A stretch of 52,903 bases of DNA from Bifidobacterium tsurumiense (GTDB taxonomy: Bacteria > Actinomycetota > Actinomycetes > Actinomycetales > Bifidobacteriaceae). Under the pieces are notes generated by a model, which did no database searches, was not told the DNA's origin, and saw nothing but the letters and a program-made list of their open reading frames with translations. Of this stretch, positions 34,904 to 44,317 are shown one piece after another. The translations under genes and the position numbers were made by a program. The stretch is from NCBI RefSeq assembly GCF_000741765.1, contig NZ_JGZU01000016.1, positions 1 to 52,903 on the forward strand, in the 5' to 3' direction. How positions within the stretch are numbered: the stretch's first letter is position 1; each line of letters starts with the position of its first letter.

Positions 34904-36106
34904 GTGAAAAACAAATGGACAGTAGCAGCAATTCCCGCACTTCTTATCCATATCAGCATTGGTACCGTCTATTGCTGGTCCTCGTTCAGTGAAAACCTAT
35001 CTCAGGAAGTTGGCGTGCCGACTTCCGTTCTGGGATGGGCATTTAGTTTGGCCATATTCTTCCTCGGCATGTCCGCCGCTTTTGCCGGCTCCTTTGTCGA
35101 ACACAATATCCATAAGGCATCGCTTATAGCCTGCATATGCTTCACTACAGGCATGATCGGAACCGGTCTGACAGCTCAATTCACACAGCAGCTTGGACCG
35201 ACGGCAAGCCTGATTATGATCTTCCTGTTCTATGGCGTCATCATGGGCATCGGCCTCGGCATCGGATATATCACGCCCGTGAAGACACTGATGTTGTGGT
35301 TTGCCGATAACAAAGGCCTGGGCACCGGTATCTCGATTATGGGCTTCGGCCTTGCAAAGGCTATTGCCAGCCCTGTGATGAATGCTCTGGAAGTACAGGT
35401 CGGCATTCCTGCCATGTTCTATATTCTGGGTGCCGTCTATTTCGTCATGATGCTTATCGGACATTTCCTTCTGGAAAAGCCAGCAGGTTGGAAGGAAGAT
35501 GCCACGGCAAGCAAGAAGCCGGACTTCTCAATCTTCAAGAACAAGCAATTCGTCGGCATATGGTTCATGTTCTATTTGAATATCACCTGCGGTCTGGCAT
35601 TGATCTCCTATGAGAAGTCGCTGCTCAAGGTTCTGGGTGTGGGTATTGCGGCTATCTCAATCGTCCAGATGCTCACTGCGGCAAGCAATGCGCTGGGTCG
35701 TTTGGGCTATTCGATGGTGAGCGATTTTATGAAAGATCGCAATACGGTGTACAAAATCATCTTCACATCCAGCCTCGTGGTTACCGCACTGGTATTCGCT
35801 TTCCAAGGCATCAATGTGACCACACTCGTCATACTCGTCGTCGCCATGCTGTTGGTGATCAATGCCGGATATGGCGGAGGCTTCAGCACACTGCCTGCAT
35901 TGCTTTCCAGCCGCTTCGGCATGCAGAAGATCTCAGGAATCCATGGCATCGCGCTCTCTGCTTGGGCCTTCGCCGGCTTGACAGGAAACCAAATCACCGC
36001 AACCGTTTTGAATGCTACAGGCTCGTACAACCTAGTATTCATCATTTTGGCTGGTTTGTATGCGGTCGCTTTGATTATTTCCATGACTTTGGTCAAGCGA
36101 GCCTGA
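34904..36106 (+). CDS. OFA-type major facilitator transporter
   Basis: A 400-residue transporter with about 12 membrane segments. The N-terminal block ALLIHISIGTVYCWSSF and the matching C-terminal GLALISYEKSLLKVLG are typical of the oxalate:formate antiporter group of the major facilitator superfamily, which exchanges or imports small carboxylates. The substrate here is unknown. A GTG start at 34904 is preferred because GAGG lies 6 bases upstream; ATG at 34892 has none. It converges on the dehydrogenase gene with a shared strong terminator. Confidence 0.85.
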   Translation: MKNKWTVAAIPALLIHISIGTVYCWSSFSENLSQEVGVPTSVLGWAFSLAIFFLGMSAAFAGSFVEHNIHKASLIACICFTTGMIGTGLTAQFTQQLGPTASLIMIFLFYGVIMGIGLGIGYITPVKTLMLWFADNKGLGTGISIMGFGLAKAIASPVMNALEVQVGIPAMFYILGAVYFVMMLIGHFLLEKPAGWKEDATASKKPDFSIFKNKQFVGIWFMFYLNITCGLALISYEKSLLKVLGVGIAAISIVQMLTAASNALGRLGYSMVSDFMKDRNTVYKIIFTSSLVVTALVFAFQGINVTTLVILVVAMLLVINAGYGGGFSTLPALLSSRFGMQKISGIHGIALSAWAFAGLTGNQITATVLNATGSYNLVFIILAGLYAVALIISMTLVKRA

Positions 36107-36135
36107 TACTTCACCATCTTTCTTAAACCCGTATG

Positions 36136-36175
36136 AATGGTGGGTCTCCTGCATTCGGTCAGGAGACCCACCATT
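36136..36175. terminator. Bidirectional terminator
   Basis: Perfect 16-bp stem from 36136-36151 to 36160-36175 with an 8-base loop, between the convergent transporter and dehydrogenase genes. Confidence 0.85.
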
Positions 36176-36210
36176 GTATTAGTAAGAGGTTAGTGTGATC
36201 GCAATCGACA

Positions 36211-37044
36211 CTATTTTCTATCTGCGCTGCGGCTGAGTGCCTCACGAGGTGCGATATCTACCTTGACGGATTCCATCTTTTCCAACAACCCATCATAGGC
36301 ATAATTACCCAAAGGCAATCGCTGAGGCGGATTCCTTTCATGTGCAACAGAGACAATCACCTGTGCCGCCTTCGCAGGGTCACCAGCCTCTTTGCCCACA
36401 GCTGCCCTGAACGAACGTCTTTGATCCCCTGCCGTTTGGTCGTAGTCCGCAATGATATCCTCAGGCTTTACTTCCTTGGCGGATTTACCTGCCCAATCCG
36501 TTGCGAAAGCACTTGGCTCGATCAAGATGACACGGATTCCCAGAGGCTGGACTTCCAGCCCAAGAGCCTCGGAAAGACCCTCAACCGCGAATTTTGAAGC
36601 GGTATACCGACCCACAGACGGGAAGGAGCGAACGCCTCCCACAGAAGAGACATTCATAATGGTTCCGGTTCTGCGCTCACGCATATGGGGCAGGATAGCC
36701 TTGGTGACTGCCGCAAGACCAAAGAGATTGATTTCCATCATTCGGCGGTATTCCGCTTCATCACTTTCTTCGACTGCTGCAAAATATCCGATTCCCGCAT
36801 TATTGAGCAGAATATCGATATCTCCGAATTTCTGGAGTGCTGTCGAAACTGCTTCATGAATCTGCGATGGTTTGGTGACATCAAATGTGAGGCAAAGCGC
36901 TCGCGATTCGCCCGCATCCTTGAGGTAATCCAAGGATTGGATATTTCTGGCGGTAGCAATGACTCTGTCGCCTTTTCTCAATGCCTCGAGAGCCACCTGT
37001 CGGCCAAAGCCCTTGGATACACCCGTGATAAACCACGTTGTCAT
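36211..37044 (-). CDS. Short-chain dehydrogenase/reductase
   Basis: A 277-residue NAD(P)-dependent oxidoreductase of the classical SDR fold. Seen: cofactor motif TGVSKGFG (about 7-14), ATARN (NADP-type), NNAGIGYFA (about 88-96), the catalytic Ser in NVSSVGG and YTASK (Y and K), then PSAFATDW. The substrate is unknown. It is divergent from an MmyB-type regulator at 37249, a common pairing in which the regulator controls the dehydrogenase; that regulator is nonsense-mutated here. Confidence 0.9.
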   Translation of the reverse strand: MTTWFITGVSKGFGRQVALEALRKGDRVIATARNIQSLDYLKDAGESRALCLTFDVTKPSQIHEAVSTALQKFGDIDILLNNAGIGYFAAVEESDEAEYRRMMEINLFGLAAVTKAILPHMRERRTGTIMNVSSVGGVRSFPSVGRYTASKFAVEGLSEALGLEVQPLGIRVILIEPSAFATDWAGKSAKEVKPEDIIADYDQTAGDQRRSFRAAVGKEAGDPAKAAQVIVSVAHERNPPQRLPLGNYAYDGLLEKMESVKVDIAPREALSRSADRK

Positions 37045-37248
37045 TTTTACTCCTCACTGTTGTTGACGACTGGTGATCGTTGAGCGCTTGGATTTATGAC
37101 TTGTTAACAAAACAGGCACAGGCGCTCACAGATTTTGTTTTCAGTCGTATTTGTATTGTTCAAGCGATTCTTTGATGCAACAAGGACGAATTTAACCTAG
37201 GACAAAATATCCCTGTTTCGCGTGAAAAGTATTGGCGATAATGGATGT

Positions 37249-38106
37249 ATGGCAATACAGAAACGTGCGCTCAGTGATTTTCTGAAAACCAAAAGGGCCA
37301 AACTCAAGCCTGTGGATGTCGGCCTGATGGAATACGGTCCGCGTCGCGTTCCAGGATTGCGTCGCGAAGAGGTGGCTGCTTTGGCCGGAGTGAGCATTTA
37401 CTGGTGTGCACGGTTAGAACAAGGCCGGCAGGTCACGCCTTCTGCCGCCGTATTGGATGCCATCGCTGCTGCCCTGCGCCTCGATGATATAGAGCGAGAA
37501 TATTTATTCAATTTGGCACGTCCTAGCAGTGAACGTGGAAGCAACACCGATCTGCCAGCAGCAAGACCAGGTATCAGCCGTATGATTCACGGCTTCGTGA
37601 ACCAGCCTTCGTTTTTGCTTGGTCCTCGTATGGAAGTTCTCGAAGGCAATGATGCGGCATGGGCTTTGCTTGCGGATTTCCCTTCACGACCTGCGCATGA
37701 TCGTAATATATTGCGATGAATTTTCACGGACACTGCTGCGCGGAGCTTGTATCTGGATTGGGAAATCGTCGCTAGCGAGATGGTCGGTGTTTTGCAGCTC
37801 GAAGCAAGCGCTCATCCGCATAACGAACATATTAGGTCACTTGTTCATGAGCTGACTCGCGCTAGTGATGAGTTTGCCAAGTGGTGGGGCCAACCGCATC
37901 CGCAAGGACGCACGTCTGGGACAAAGCGATTCGCTCATCCTGTTGCAGGTAGGCTCACGATTAATTGGGAAGCCTTCACTGTGCCGGATGATAAAAGTCA
38001 GACGTTATTCGTTTATTCGGCTGCTGATCACAAGAGCGAGGAAGCGCTGAACCTGCTCGGTTTATGGTGGGTTTCAAATCATCCACACAGCACGAATTCC
38101 AAGTAA
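37249..38106 (+). pseudogene. XRE/MmyB-type regulator broken by an in-frame TGA
   Basis: An N-terminal helix-turn-helix (LSDFLKTKRAKL, then RVPGLRREEVAALAGVS and YWCARLEQGR) is followed by the MmyB-like ligand-binding domain. The frame reads NILR, then TGA at 37717-37719, and continues in the same frame with IFTDTAARSLYLDWE to the natural stop at 38106. The TGA stands where this family has an aromatic or Leu residue (NLLRW-x-F-x-D pattern), so a TGG to TGA change is the simplest explanation. The protein would be cut to 156 of about 285 residues, keeping the DNA-binding domain. Divergent from the dehydrogenase gene that it probably controlled. Confidence 0.8.
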
Positions 38107-38173
38107 TAGTTCATTCAGAAAAAGTCTCAGAACCATGTACACACAGTCAACAGGAGGAACAGGGTCCGACAAC

Positions 38174-38734
38174 ATGACAGAACTGGAAAGGCTCAAAGCC
38201 GGTCTTCCCTACCGATACGACGATGATGCAATTGCGGCTTTAAAGAACAATGCATCGGTTGTGTGCGCAAAGCTTGAGACCATCCCGACAACCGATGCCG
38301 CACGTCGCGAACTGGCGGCGAGGTCCCTTCTTGGAAGCGCTGGTGAGGAATTGGATATTCAGCCGGGATTTCATTGTGATAACGGCAAGAACATACATGT
38401 TGGAAATAGATTCACTGCGAATTTCAATGTCACTATTCTTGACGGCGCAGAAGTGCGATTTGGAGACTATTGCATGGTCGGGCCAAACACTTTGATAGCC
38501 ACTACCGGCCATCCTTTGCAAGGTGCGGAGCGGCGTAATAGATTGGCTATTTCGCATCCAATATCTATCGGCAATGATGTGTGGATAGGTGGAAATTGCA
38601 CAATTCTGGGTGGTGTTCATATCGGCTCGAATGCTGTTGTTGCAGCCGGTGCAGTGGTTACCAAAGATGTGCCGGATAACTGCGTTGTCGCAGGGATCCC
38701 AGCACATGTTATCCGTGCCTTGGATGCTGAATGA
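38174..38734 (+). CDS. Maltose/galactoside-type O-acetyltransferase
   Basis: A 186-residue left-handed beta-helix (hexapeptide) acetyltransferase. The Mac domain is seen at the N-terminus (MTELERLKAGLPYRYDDD), followed by hexapeptide repeats, with the catalytic His in TTGHPLQGAER and the end GIGNDVWIG-like ISIGNDVWIGGNCTILGGV and VVAAGAVVTKDVPDNC. It acetylates sugars such as maltose, perhaps as a detoxification step. The ATG at 38174 gives the usual family length; an ATG at 38135 would add 13 residues. Single gene. Confidence 0.88.
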   Translation: MTELERLKAGLPYRYDDDAIAALKNNASVVCAKLETIPTTDAARRELAARSLLGSAGEELDIQPGFHCDNGKNIHVGNRFTANFNVTILDGAEVRFGDYCMVGPNTLIATTGHPLQGAERRNRLAISHPISIGNDVWIGGNCTILGGVHIGSNAVVAAGAVVTKDVPDNCVVAGIPAHVIRALDAE

Positions 38735-39092
38735 ATCGTATTCCCTAAGAATCGGTCTTCAGTTCCAATTTGCAATGTTTGATGCTGAAAATGGTCATGC
38801 TCACGCTGAAAATTCCATCGATTATCACAGGAGCAAGCGTACCAGTAATGTGACGCGGGTTTGACTACTTAGGGTATCAATGGCCAACTCTTGAAATATG
38901 TGTTGTTGTCCTGACAACGCTGAAAAATCAACGGTTTGGAAATGAAAAAGGGTTTCGGAAAACTCCGAAAACCTTGTCTGTTACTTGCACGTTCATTTTG
39001 ATACAAGGCTTTAGGTGTGTGCACGTAGCGGCTAGGTGGGTGCAGAAGCCGAGAGGGTGGGTGCATTGGGCACGTCTTGGGTGCTTTTGGTT
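38735..39092. other. Start of the accessory island, remnants only
   Basis: No supported gene. The minus strand has an open stretch (38869-39135) with a heptapeptide repeat that reflects the 21-bp DNA repeat at 39012-39074. I would not call it a gene. Confidence 0.4.
39012..39074. repeat. Three tandem 21-bp repeats
   Basis: Three degenerate 21-bp units beginning TAGGTGTGTGCA, TAGGTGGGTGCA and AGGGTGGGTGCA. On the minus strand they encode HPPSR-type heptapeptides. Role unknown. Confidence 0.5.
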
Positions 39093-39640
39093 TCAGCATT
39101 TTGGAGGAATCGCTAGGTAAAGCGATTCGTCGCATCCAACTTCATCAAGGATGAGATTGTCAGGTAGCGGTTGTTGCCATGCTCCAAGAGCAAGGAATCT
39201 CGTCTGAGAAGATGGCGGTACTTCAAAGGGCACCTGCAAGCCCAGTCTGACGAATGCGTCCTTGTTGAGTAGATTCTCGATTCGCAGCGTGGTCGCTTTG
39301 GGGTTGACGATGGCGTACTGGCTACCGGTGATCCATTCGATTCGAGGCTGAGGAGGCTCTCCAGTAGTCAGTGAGTTCTGAAGGTCAGTTCCAGATTTCT
39401 CGACTGCCGTCACGATTGCGGGCCGGTGTTTTTCTCGAGAACTGTACACCTGTTGCTGCGCCGCTTTCATGTGGTTTTCTGCAGTTACGGCTGCTTGGAT
39501 TTCTCGCCGTTCGGCACGTTGTGTCCGTTCTCGTTCTTCTACCGCTTCGGCGTTCGCCTTCTTCGCCAGATTCGCCTGATAGTAAGCAAAGGCGCCGCCA
39601 AGGATTGAGATGATTGCAACCTATTCCGCCGCCCAATAAG
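39093..39640 (-). pseudogene. Hypothetical membrane-anchored protein, broken 5' end
   Basis: From ATG 39470 a 125-residue protein can be read (ending LYLAIPPKC), but the frame stays open upstream and looks coding: IISILGGAFAYYQANLAKKA (membrane anchor), then a charged coiled region (AEAVEERERTQRAERRE). It meets an in-frame TAG near 39628. Deleting one G there would add LLGGGIV in front of IISILGG, so a frameshift or truncation at the 5' end is likely. No family recognised; the C-terminal domain is beta-rich. Confidence 0.5.
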
Positions 39641-39887
39641 CCTTCAACTCGACGAGCATATGGCGTCTAAGGTGCTCCGCTTTAGGTGCATTACATCTTC
39701 AAACGACTGAAGTTATCGACGATCACACGGGTGCTGGCAAGTTGCATCCAAGGCCAGCGCGAATACCGTCCCGCGCATTCCCTCAACCAAAGTTACGCAG
39801 CAAGCCTTATAAACAAAGTCGGGACCAGGATGGAAGGCTAGTCAAACTTCCTAGTCCCAAGCTTTCCCCACTAGCACGTCCTCAAAA
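39641..39887. other. Degenerate DNA before the AAA+ gene
   Basis: Short open stretches such as RWPWMQLASTRVIVDNF on the minus strand suggest decayed coding sequence. A hairpin GACTAG/CTAGTC lies at about 39838-39857. No supported gene. Confidence 0.35.
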
Positions 39888-39927
39888 CGAACACTTTCTT
39901 CCGGGTTAAACGTCAACGAGTTATAAA
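39888..39927 (+). promoter_or_regulatory. AAA+ gene promoter with CGGAA-N6-TTCCG-like element
   Basis: CGAACACTTTCTTCCG (39888-39903) matches the palindrome at 44260 in 13 of 16 positions; its right half CTTCCG lies 18 bp before TATAAA (39922-39927). The AAA+ gene starts 72 bp further on. Confidence 0.55.
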
Positions 39928-39999
39928 TATTTCGCTAGTACTGACAATTCACGCCACTGATATTGAGCACAGAAAAAGGCAACCTCCTGAAAGGTCATA

Positions 40000-42855
40000 A
40001 TGAAGTTCTTTAGAATCACCTGTTCCGGAGGCCAGCACGTTGACTACGAGAACTTCTGCGAGGAGCTGGTGTTGCAAGACACCTATATTGAGTATCTAAC
40101 TCATGACTTCGCCAGCATATCGATTCTCGGAGCAGTGACGCATAAGAATGCTCTTACGCCGGACGATCTTGAGCTCATGCTTTCGGAGGCAATTACTGAG
40201 AACTTACAAAAGAATCTGCTCAAGACTGATCCGAGATATTTCGGCAGCAATGTACGTTTTGATATCGAGGAGGTCTCGTATGCCAATCTGGTTACAAGCT
40301 CGCGCAACAGAGCTAACATGTTGCTCCAGAAAGCCAACCTAACTGAATTTTTGGAACTCCACGAACGTGGCATCTATCAACGTAATCTTCTATCAAGCAC
40401 GTTGAACGGATGCAATCATGACTGGAAAAAGCTATATGCTGAAGCCTCTTCCAGTTATTACAGCGGGGATCTAACAGCAGAGTTAGACAGAATTTTAGGT
40501 TCCCCTGCAAATCATTCAGTAGTCGTAAATTACGTCATAACTGTCGCAGATACCACCAGTGCTTACGATGCCAAAGACGTACTGCTAAAAGTTCTAGAGG
40601 GTGCGGGGCGTGCCCCCAGCAGATATATCTACACCTTCGATTTCTTCCAGCTTGGAGTTGAGCATACTCCTTCGCGGAGCTTTCAAGAGGTAAAAGATCT
40701 AGTAAACATGAACTTAGGTGTTGCCCTTCGTAATTCAACACTAATTTTAGACTATTCGCGCTTGACGTACGGTTCCAAGCGAGAAAGCGTCGCTTACGAA
40801 GTGCTGACTCAGTTATTAGATCGCATCAGTCACCTAGCACGCGAGATACAGATTGTGTTCCTCGTTCCTTCCAACAGCAAGAATCTGATCGAGAATTTGA
40901 TTAAACGCACCCCACTTCCAGTCGTTCTTATTGAGCCAGATAAAGTGGCTGATTTGTCAAGCATGTCTCCTCAGGAAACCCGGCGGCAATTGGCCGAAAA
41001 ACTAAGTTCAATGAGCTATTCGCCGCAAGGCTCCTCCCTAGACAGGCTGTTGGAAAAAACTGTTTCTAATTACTCGTTTCATGGCACGATCGACGATCTG
41101 GCAAACCAGTGGATCAATGAGCATAACCTTGAGACTGATTACTACAGATACGCAAATGCGGTTCGTCTACCCGACGACATCCTCTCACGAGAAGCCAAAG
41201 GCATAGATCGACTGAAAGAGTTAATTGGGCTTAAGGCAGTTAAGGAAGAGATAATCCGTATTGTTCGTAGCAATCGCAGCGAATTTCGGTACCGCCGTCT
41301 TGGTTTGCCGCCTTCCGACGCCTCTCTCCACTGTGTCTTCCAGGGGCCACCTGGCACTGGAAAGACGGAGGTCGCCCGGATTTACGCAGAGATCTTGCGT
41401 GATGCCGGAATAATCCCTGAGGGCAGAATACTCGAAGTAGATGGTTCAGCTTTGGGCTCTCCTGGCTATTTCGTTAATGACGTTTTTCGACGCGGCAAAG
41501 GATCTATTATTTTCATTGATGAGGCCTACGCTATTAGCCCTCCTTTGATCTCTGAATTAATTGCTCAAATGGAGAATAATCGTAGCGACACCGTAGTCAT
41601 ACTGGCTGGCTACCGTGAATCAATGCAACAGTTATTGTCCTTCAACGAAGGATTCCGTTCTCGTATCGGCGCAGTCATAGACTTTCCTAACTACTCCACT
41701 GATGAATTGGTTCAAATTTTCGATCTGATGGCAAAACATCAAAACCTTAAACTGACCGATGCTGCGCGTAGCCTCGTCCAAAATCAATTGGCTGCTGCCG
41801 GAATGCGCCCCGACCAGGGAAACGCGCGATACGTCCGTCAACTGTTGGCCGATATCCGCCAGAGGCAACAAGAACGAATCGATGTATGGATTTCATCTTT
41901 CTCCGCTGGCGATAGTGCCGTGTTAGAGCCCGAGTTAACTCTTGAACAAGCGCAAACGATCATAGCCGACGATGTGCCGACACCAGAGCAAGAAGCTATT
42001 CCTGCAGTTGAACAACTTGAACAGTTAGTAGGATTGCACTCTATTAAAGACGAGGTGAAGCGCCAACTAGATTTCGTCGAGATTCAGAAGATTCGACGTG
42101 ATAGAGGAATTGCAACTCGTTTTACGCCTATGCACATGGTGTTTACCGGTAATCCGGGCACTGGCAAGACTGAGATCGCAAGGATAGTTGGCAAGATAGC
42201 CCGCGAGCGTAAGATTCTAGCTGTTGGGAAATTCATTGAGGTATCGGCGGCACAGCTTACTTCTCCTATCCCTGGAGGTACCGCGCATGTAGTGACCCGC
42301 GTATTCAATGAAGCGCGAGGCTCGGTACTATTTGTCGATGAAGCTTATTCGCTGGGATCCACAGCGGCAGGCCATGAAGCGGTGGATGCAATGGTGAAGC
42401 TCATGGAGGATATGCGAGAGGAACTAATAGTAATCCTCGCTGGATACACGAAAGATATGGAGGCCTTCATGAAGACAAATGATGGCTTCGCTTCACGCGT
42501 GCGCACAACAATCAAGTTTCCAGATTATTCAGCAAGTGAGCTCATGGAGATCTTCGAGTTGGCGGCTAAAGGCGATGGCTATTCCATCACCTCTGCTACC
42601 CAAGCTAAAGCATTAGAGATCTTCCAAGAATTGGGCTCTAGAACTCGAGACGGTAACGGGCGTTTCGCACGCCAGCTGCTGGAAGAAGCAAAACTCAATC
42701 AGGCTGTGCGACTTCAGCGTCGCCACCACGAGCCCCACGAGCTAAGCACGGATAACTTGCAGCTGCTTATTCCAGAAGATCTTACTTTCAAAGATGAATG
42801 GAAAGAGACCCAGGCATCCATCGGGTTTATACCAAATTCAGATTTAGCTCGTTAA
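40000..42855 (+). CDS. Multi-module AAA+ ATPase, CbxX/CfqX type
   Basis: A 951-residue soluble protein. Two complete AAA+ modules of the CbxX/CfqX class are seen. The first has Walker A GPPGTGKTE (449-457), Walker B IIFIDEAYAIS (D507, E508) and an arginine-rich sensor region; the second has GNPGTGKTE (717-725) and VLFVDEAYSLGS (D780, E781), followed by RTRDGNGRFARQLLEEA. The first 390 residues may hold a third, degenerate AAA module: YVITVADTTSAYDAKDVLL, then STLILDYSRL and IQIVFLVPSNSKN, without a P-loop. CbxX proteins remodel partner proteins or work in secretion (EccA type). Its promoter carries the element shared with the WYL and FtsZ-like genes. Confidence 0.85.
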   Translation: MKFFRITCSGGQHVDYENFCEELVLQDTYIEYLTHDFASISILGAVTHKNALTPDDLELMLSEAITENLQKNLLKTDPRYFGSNVRFDIEEVSYANLVTSSRNRANMLLQKANLTEFLELHERGIYQRNLLSSTLNGCNHDWKKLYAEASSSYYSGDLTAELDRILGSPANHSVVVNYVITVADTTSAYDAKDVLLKVLEGAGRAPSRYIYTFDFFQLGVEHTPSRSFQEVKDLVNMNLGVALRNSTLILDYSRLTYGSKRESVAYEVLTQLLDRISHLAREIQIVFLVPSNSKNLIENLIKRTPLPVVLIEPDKVADLSSMSPQETRRQLAEKLSSMSYSPQGSSLDRLLEKTVSNYSFHGTIDDLANQWINEHNLETDYYRYANAVRLPDDILSREAKGIDRLKELIGLKAVKEEIIRIVRSNRSEFRYRRLGLPPSDASLHCVFQGPPGTGKTEVARIYAEILRDAGIIPEGRILEVDGSALGSPGYFVNDVFRRGKGSIIFIDEAYAISPPLISELIAQMENNRSDTVVILAGYRESMQQLLSFNEGFRSRIGAVIDFPNYSTDELVQIFDLMAKHQNLKLTDAARSLVQNQLAAAGMRPDQGNARYVRQLLADIRQRQQERIDVWISSFSAGDSAVLEPELTLEQAQTIIADDVPTPEQEAIPAVEQLEQLVGLHSIKDEVKRQLDFVEIQKIRRDRGIATRFTPMHMVFTGNPGTGKTEIARIVGKIARERKILAVGKFIEVSAAQLTSPIPGGTAHVVTRVFNEARGSVLFVDEAYSLGSTAAGHEAVDAMVKLMEDMREELIVILAGYTKDMEAFMKTNDGFASRVRTTIKFPDYSASELMEIFELAAKGDGYSITSATQAKALEIFQELGSRTRDGNGRFARQLLEEAKLNQAVRLQRRHHEPHELSTDNLQLLIPEDLTFKDEWKETQASIGFIPNSDLAR

Positions 42856-42995
42856 AGAAATAATCGTAGAGTTTTGGGGCATTTGCAGATTTTGCAATCA
42901 AATCTGCACGGTCGTCAAAGTGCTTTCCTGCCTCATCACGACATTTTTCCCAGCTAACTTTTCCCTTATGGACATCTGGAATAAAGCGCCTCGAT
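42833..42995 (-). pseudogene. Coding remnant, opposite strand
   Basis: A minus-strand open stretch reads RRFIPDVHKGKVSWEKCRDE then AGKHFDDRADLIAKSANAPK and YDYFFNELN before a stop. It looks like the end of a protein but is closed upstream by a TGA. It overlaps the AAA+ stop by 23 bp. Family unknown. Confidence 0.35.
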
Positions 42996-43063
42996 CAGAA
43001 AATGTCTAATAGGAGTGAGGCGAATTATTCTCAATGCAGCTAGCTATTCTTGGCCCAACTCGT

Positions 43064-44230
43064 TCACGGTTTGGCCTGGTATTTCTCAAGTGTCTTTTCC
43101 AAGGTCTTTGCAATCCGATCTCGCAATTCCGGGGGCGAGAGCACTTCAACCGATTCGGCATATTGCAGGGCCCACCATACCATCGCGTCTGGTTGGACCT
43201 TAACTCGCACGGTAAATTGACCAGCTGTGCGGTCTGGTCTTGCCTGGGCATTTGGGAACCAGGAGAATGTGCCATCAAGTCCACCGATTACACGATATTC
43301 AACCTCTACGGCCTGACCTCCATAGAAATAAGGCCGCTCGTTGACATACCTGGCGAAATCAAAATCAGTTCCAAAATGGCCCACTGCGGAATCATCAAGA
43401 ATCTCTATGTCACAGATCCTGTCGATGACGAAGTGAAACATTTTTGTCTGTTCCCCCGGCTGCGGGTCTACTCCCGCAATTAGGTAGTAGTCACCTTTTT
43501 TGAAAACCATGCTATAGGGGTAAAACTCATACTCTTTCTCGGTCTTCTCTAGGAAGGGTTGGTACCTGCCTATGCCGATACCACCTTTCTGTATAGGTCG
43601 CCGAGAATCCTTCTGAGGTCCGACTTGTCTCAACACCACATGGGCATAGTGAAACCTAATTTTCTGCCCGCCGCTAACAGCGCTGTCAAGGATATCAATG
43701 GTTGCGGGAACTCCTCGGAACATCGGGCGATCTGACTGCAGCACTTGCCCTCGCTCAAGCCGTTCTGGTTCTAAACCAGCCAACGTCGCGAGCAAGGCTC
43801 GCAGATCCGAGACATCATCTGGATGAAAACGTGACATCTGGAGCGCATCGGCCAGCAGTCGCATCTGTGCCGGGCTTATAGCAGGCGACGCATACCAATC
43901 AGTCGCCCGCCCGCCCGAAGGTGGTGGCGTATCTTCGCCAAGATCCTTGAACCGCCTAACTTGAATTCCAAAAGGCAAACTGGCACCCAGCCGTTTGAGG
44001 TCATGTAGGTACTCGCGAACAGTTCGTTCAGACAGTGGCTTTTGCATATGCCGCGCAGAAGCGGCCGCTAGATCTTTAGTGAGTCTAAGCGCACTGACTC
44101 CATGATCTGCGCCTGTATTTTCAACCAGGTATTTGAGGATCATGAGGACGCTAGTGCGTTGCGTGTAGCGTCGGGAATTTTCCTGTGTTGCATCACCCTG
44201 TGTGGGATTATCCTCATAGTACCCAATCAT
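43064..44230 (-). CDS. WYL-domain transcriptional regulator
   Basis: A 388-residue DNA-binding regulator. The N-terminal winged-helix region runs to about residue 90 (SVLMILKYLVENTGADHGVSA, then LSERTVREYLHDLKRLGA). The WYL domain follows, with IRFHYAHVVLRQ, a PYSMVFKKGDYYLIAGVDP segment and FVIDRICDIEIL. The C-terminal WCX part is GQAVEVEYRVIGG to the end. WYL regulators sense nucleic-acid or nucleotide ligands and are common near phage defence genes. It is divergent from the small gene at 44318 across an 87-bp region with the palindrome at 44260, which it most likely binds. Confidence 0.9.
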   Translation of the reverse strand: MIGYYEDNPTQGDATQENSRRYTQRTSVLMILKYLVENTGADHGVSALRLTKDLAAASARHMQKPLSERTVREYLHDLKRLGASLPFGIQVRRFKDLGEDTPPPSGGRATDWYASPAISPAQMRLLADALQMSRFHPDDVSDLRALLATLAGLEPERLERGQVLQSDRPMFRGVPATIDILDSAVSGGQKIRFHYAHVVLRQVGPQKDSRRPIQKGGIGIGRYQPFLEKTEKEYEFYPYSMVFKKGDYYLIAGVDPQPGEQTKMFHFVIDRICDIEILDDSAVGHFGTDFDFARYVNERPYFYGGQAVEVEYRVIGGLDGTFSWFPNAQARPDRTAGQFTVRVKVQPDAMVWWALQYAESVEVLSPPELRDRIAKTLEKTLEKYQAKP

Positions 44231-44259
44231 ATAAAAAACATAATCCTAAGCTCTATAAA

Positions 44260-44300
44260 CGGAAATTTTCTTCCGACTTTTTCTCCTCACAGCTTACGAT
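44260..44300. promoter_or_regulatory. Palindromic operator in the WYL divergent region
   Basis: CGGAAATTTTCTTCCG at 44260-44275, a near-perfect palindrome. Its CTTCCG half lies 19 bp before TACGAT (44295-44300) for the plus-strand gene, and the site is 29 bp before the WYL start on the minus strand. Candidate WYL binding site. Confidence 0.65.
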
Positions 44301-44317
44301 CAAGAATCGGAGAAAAT

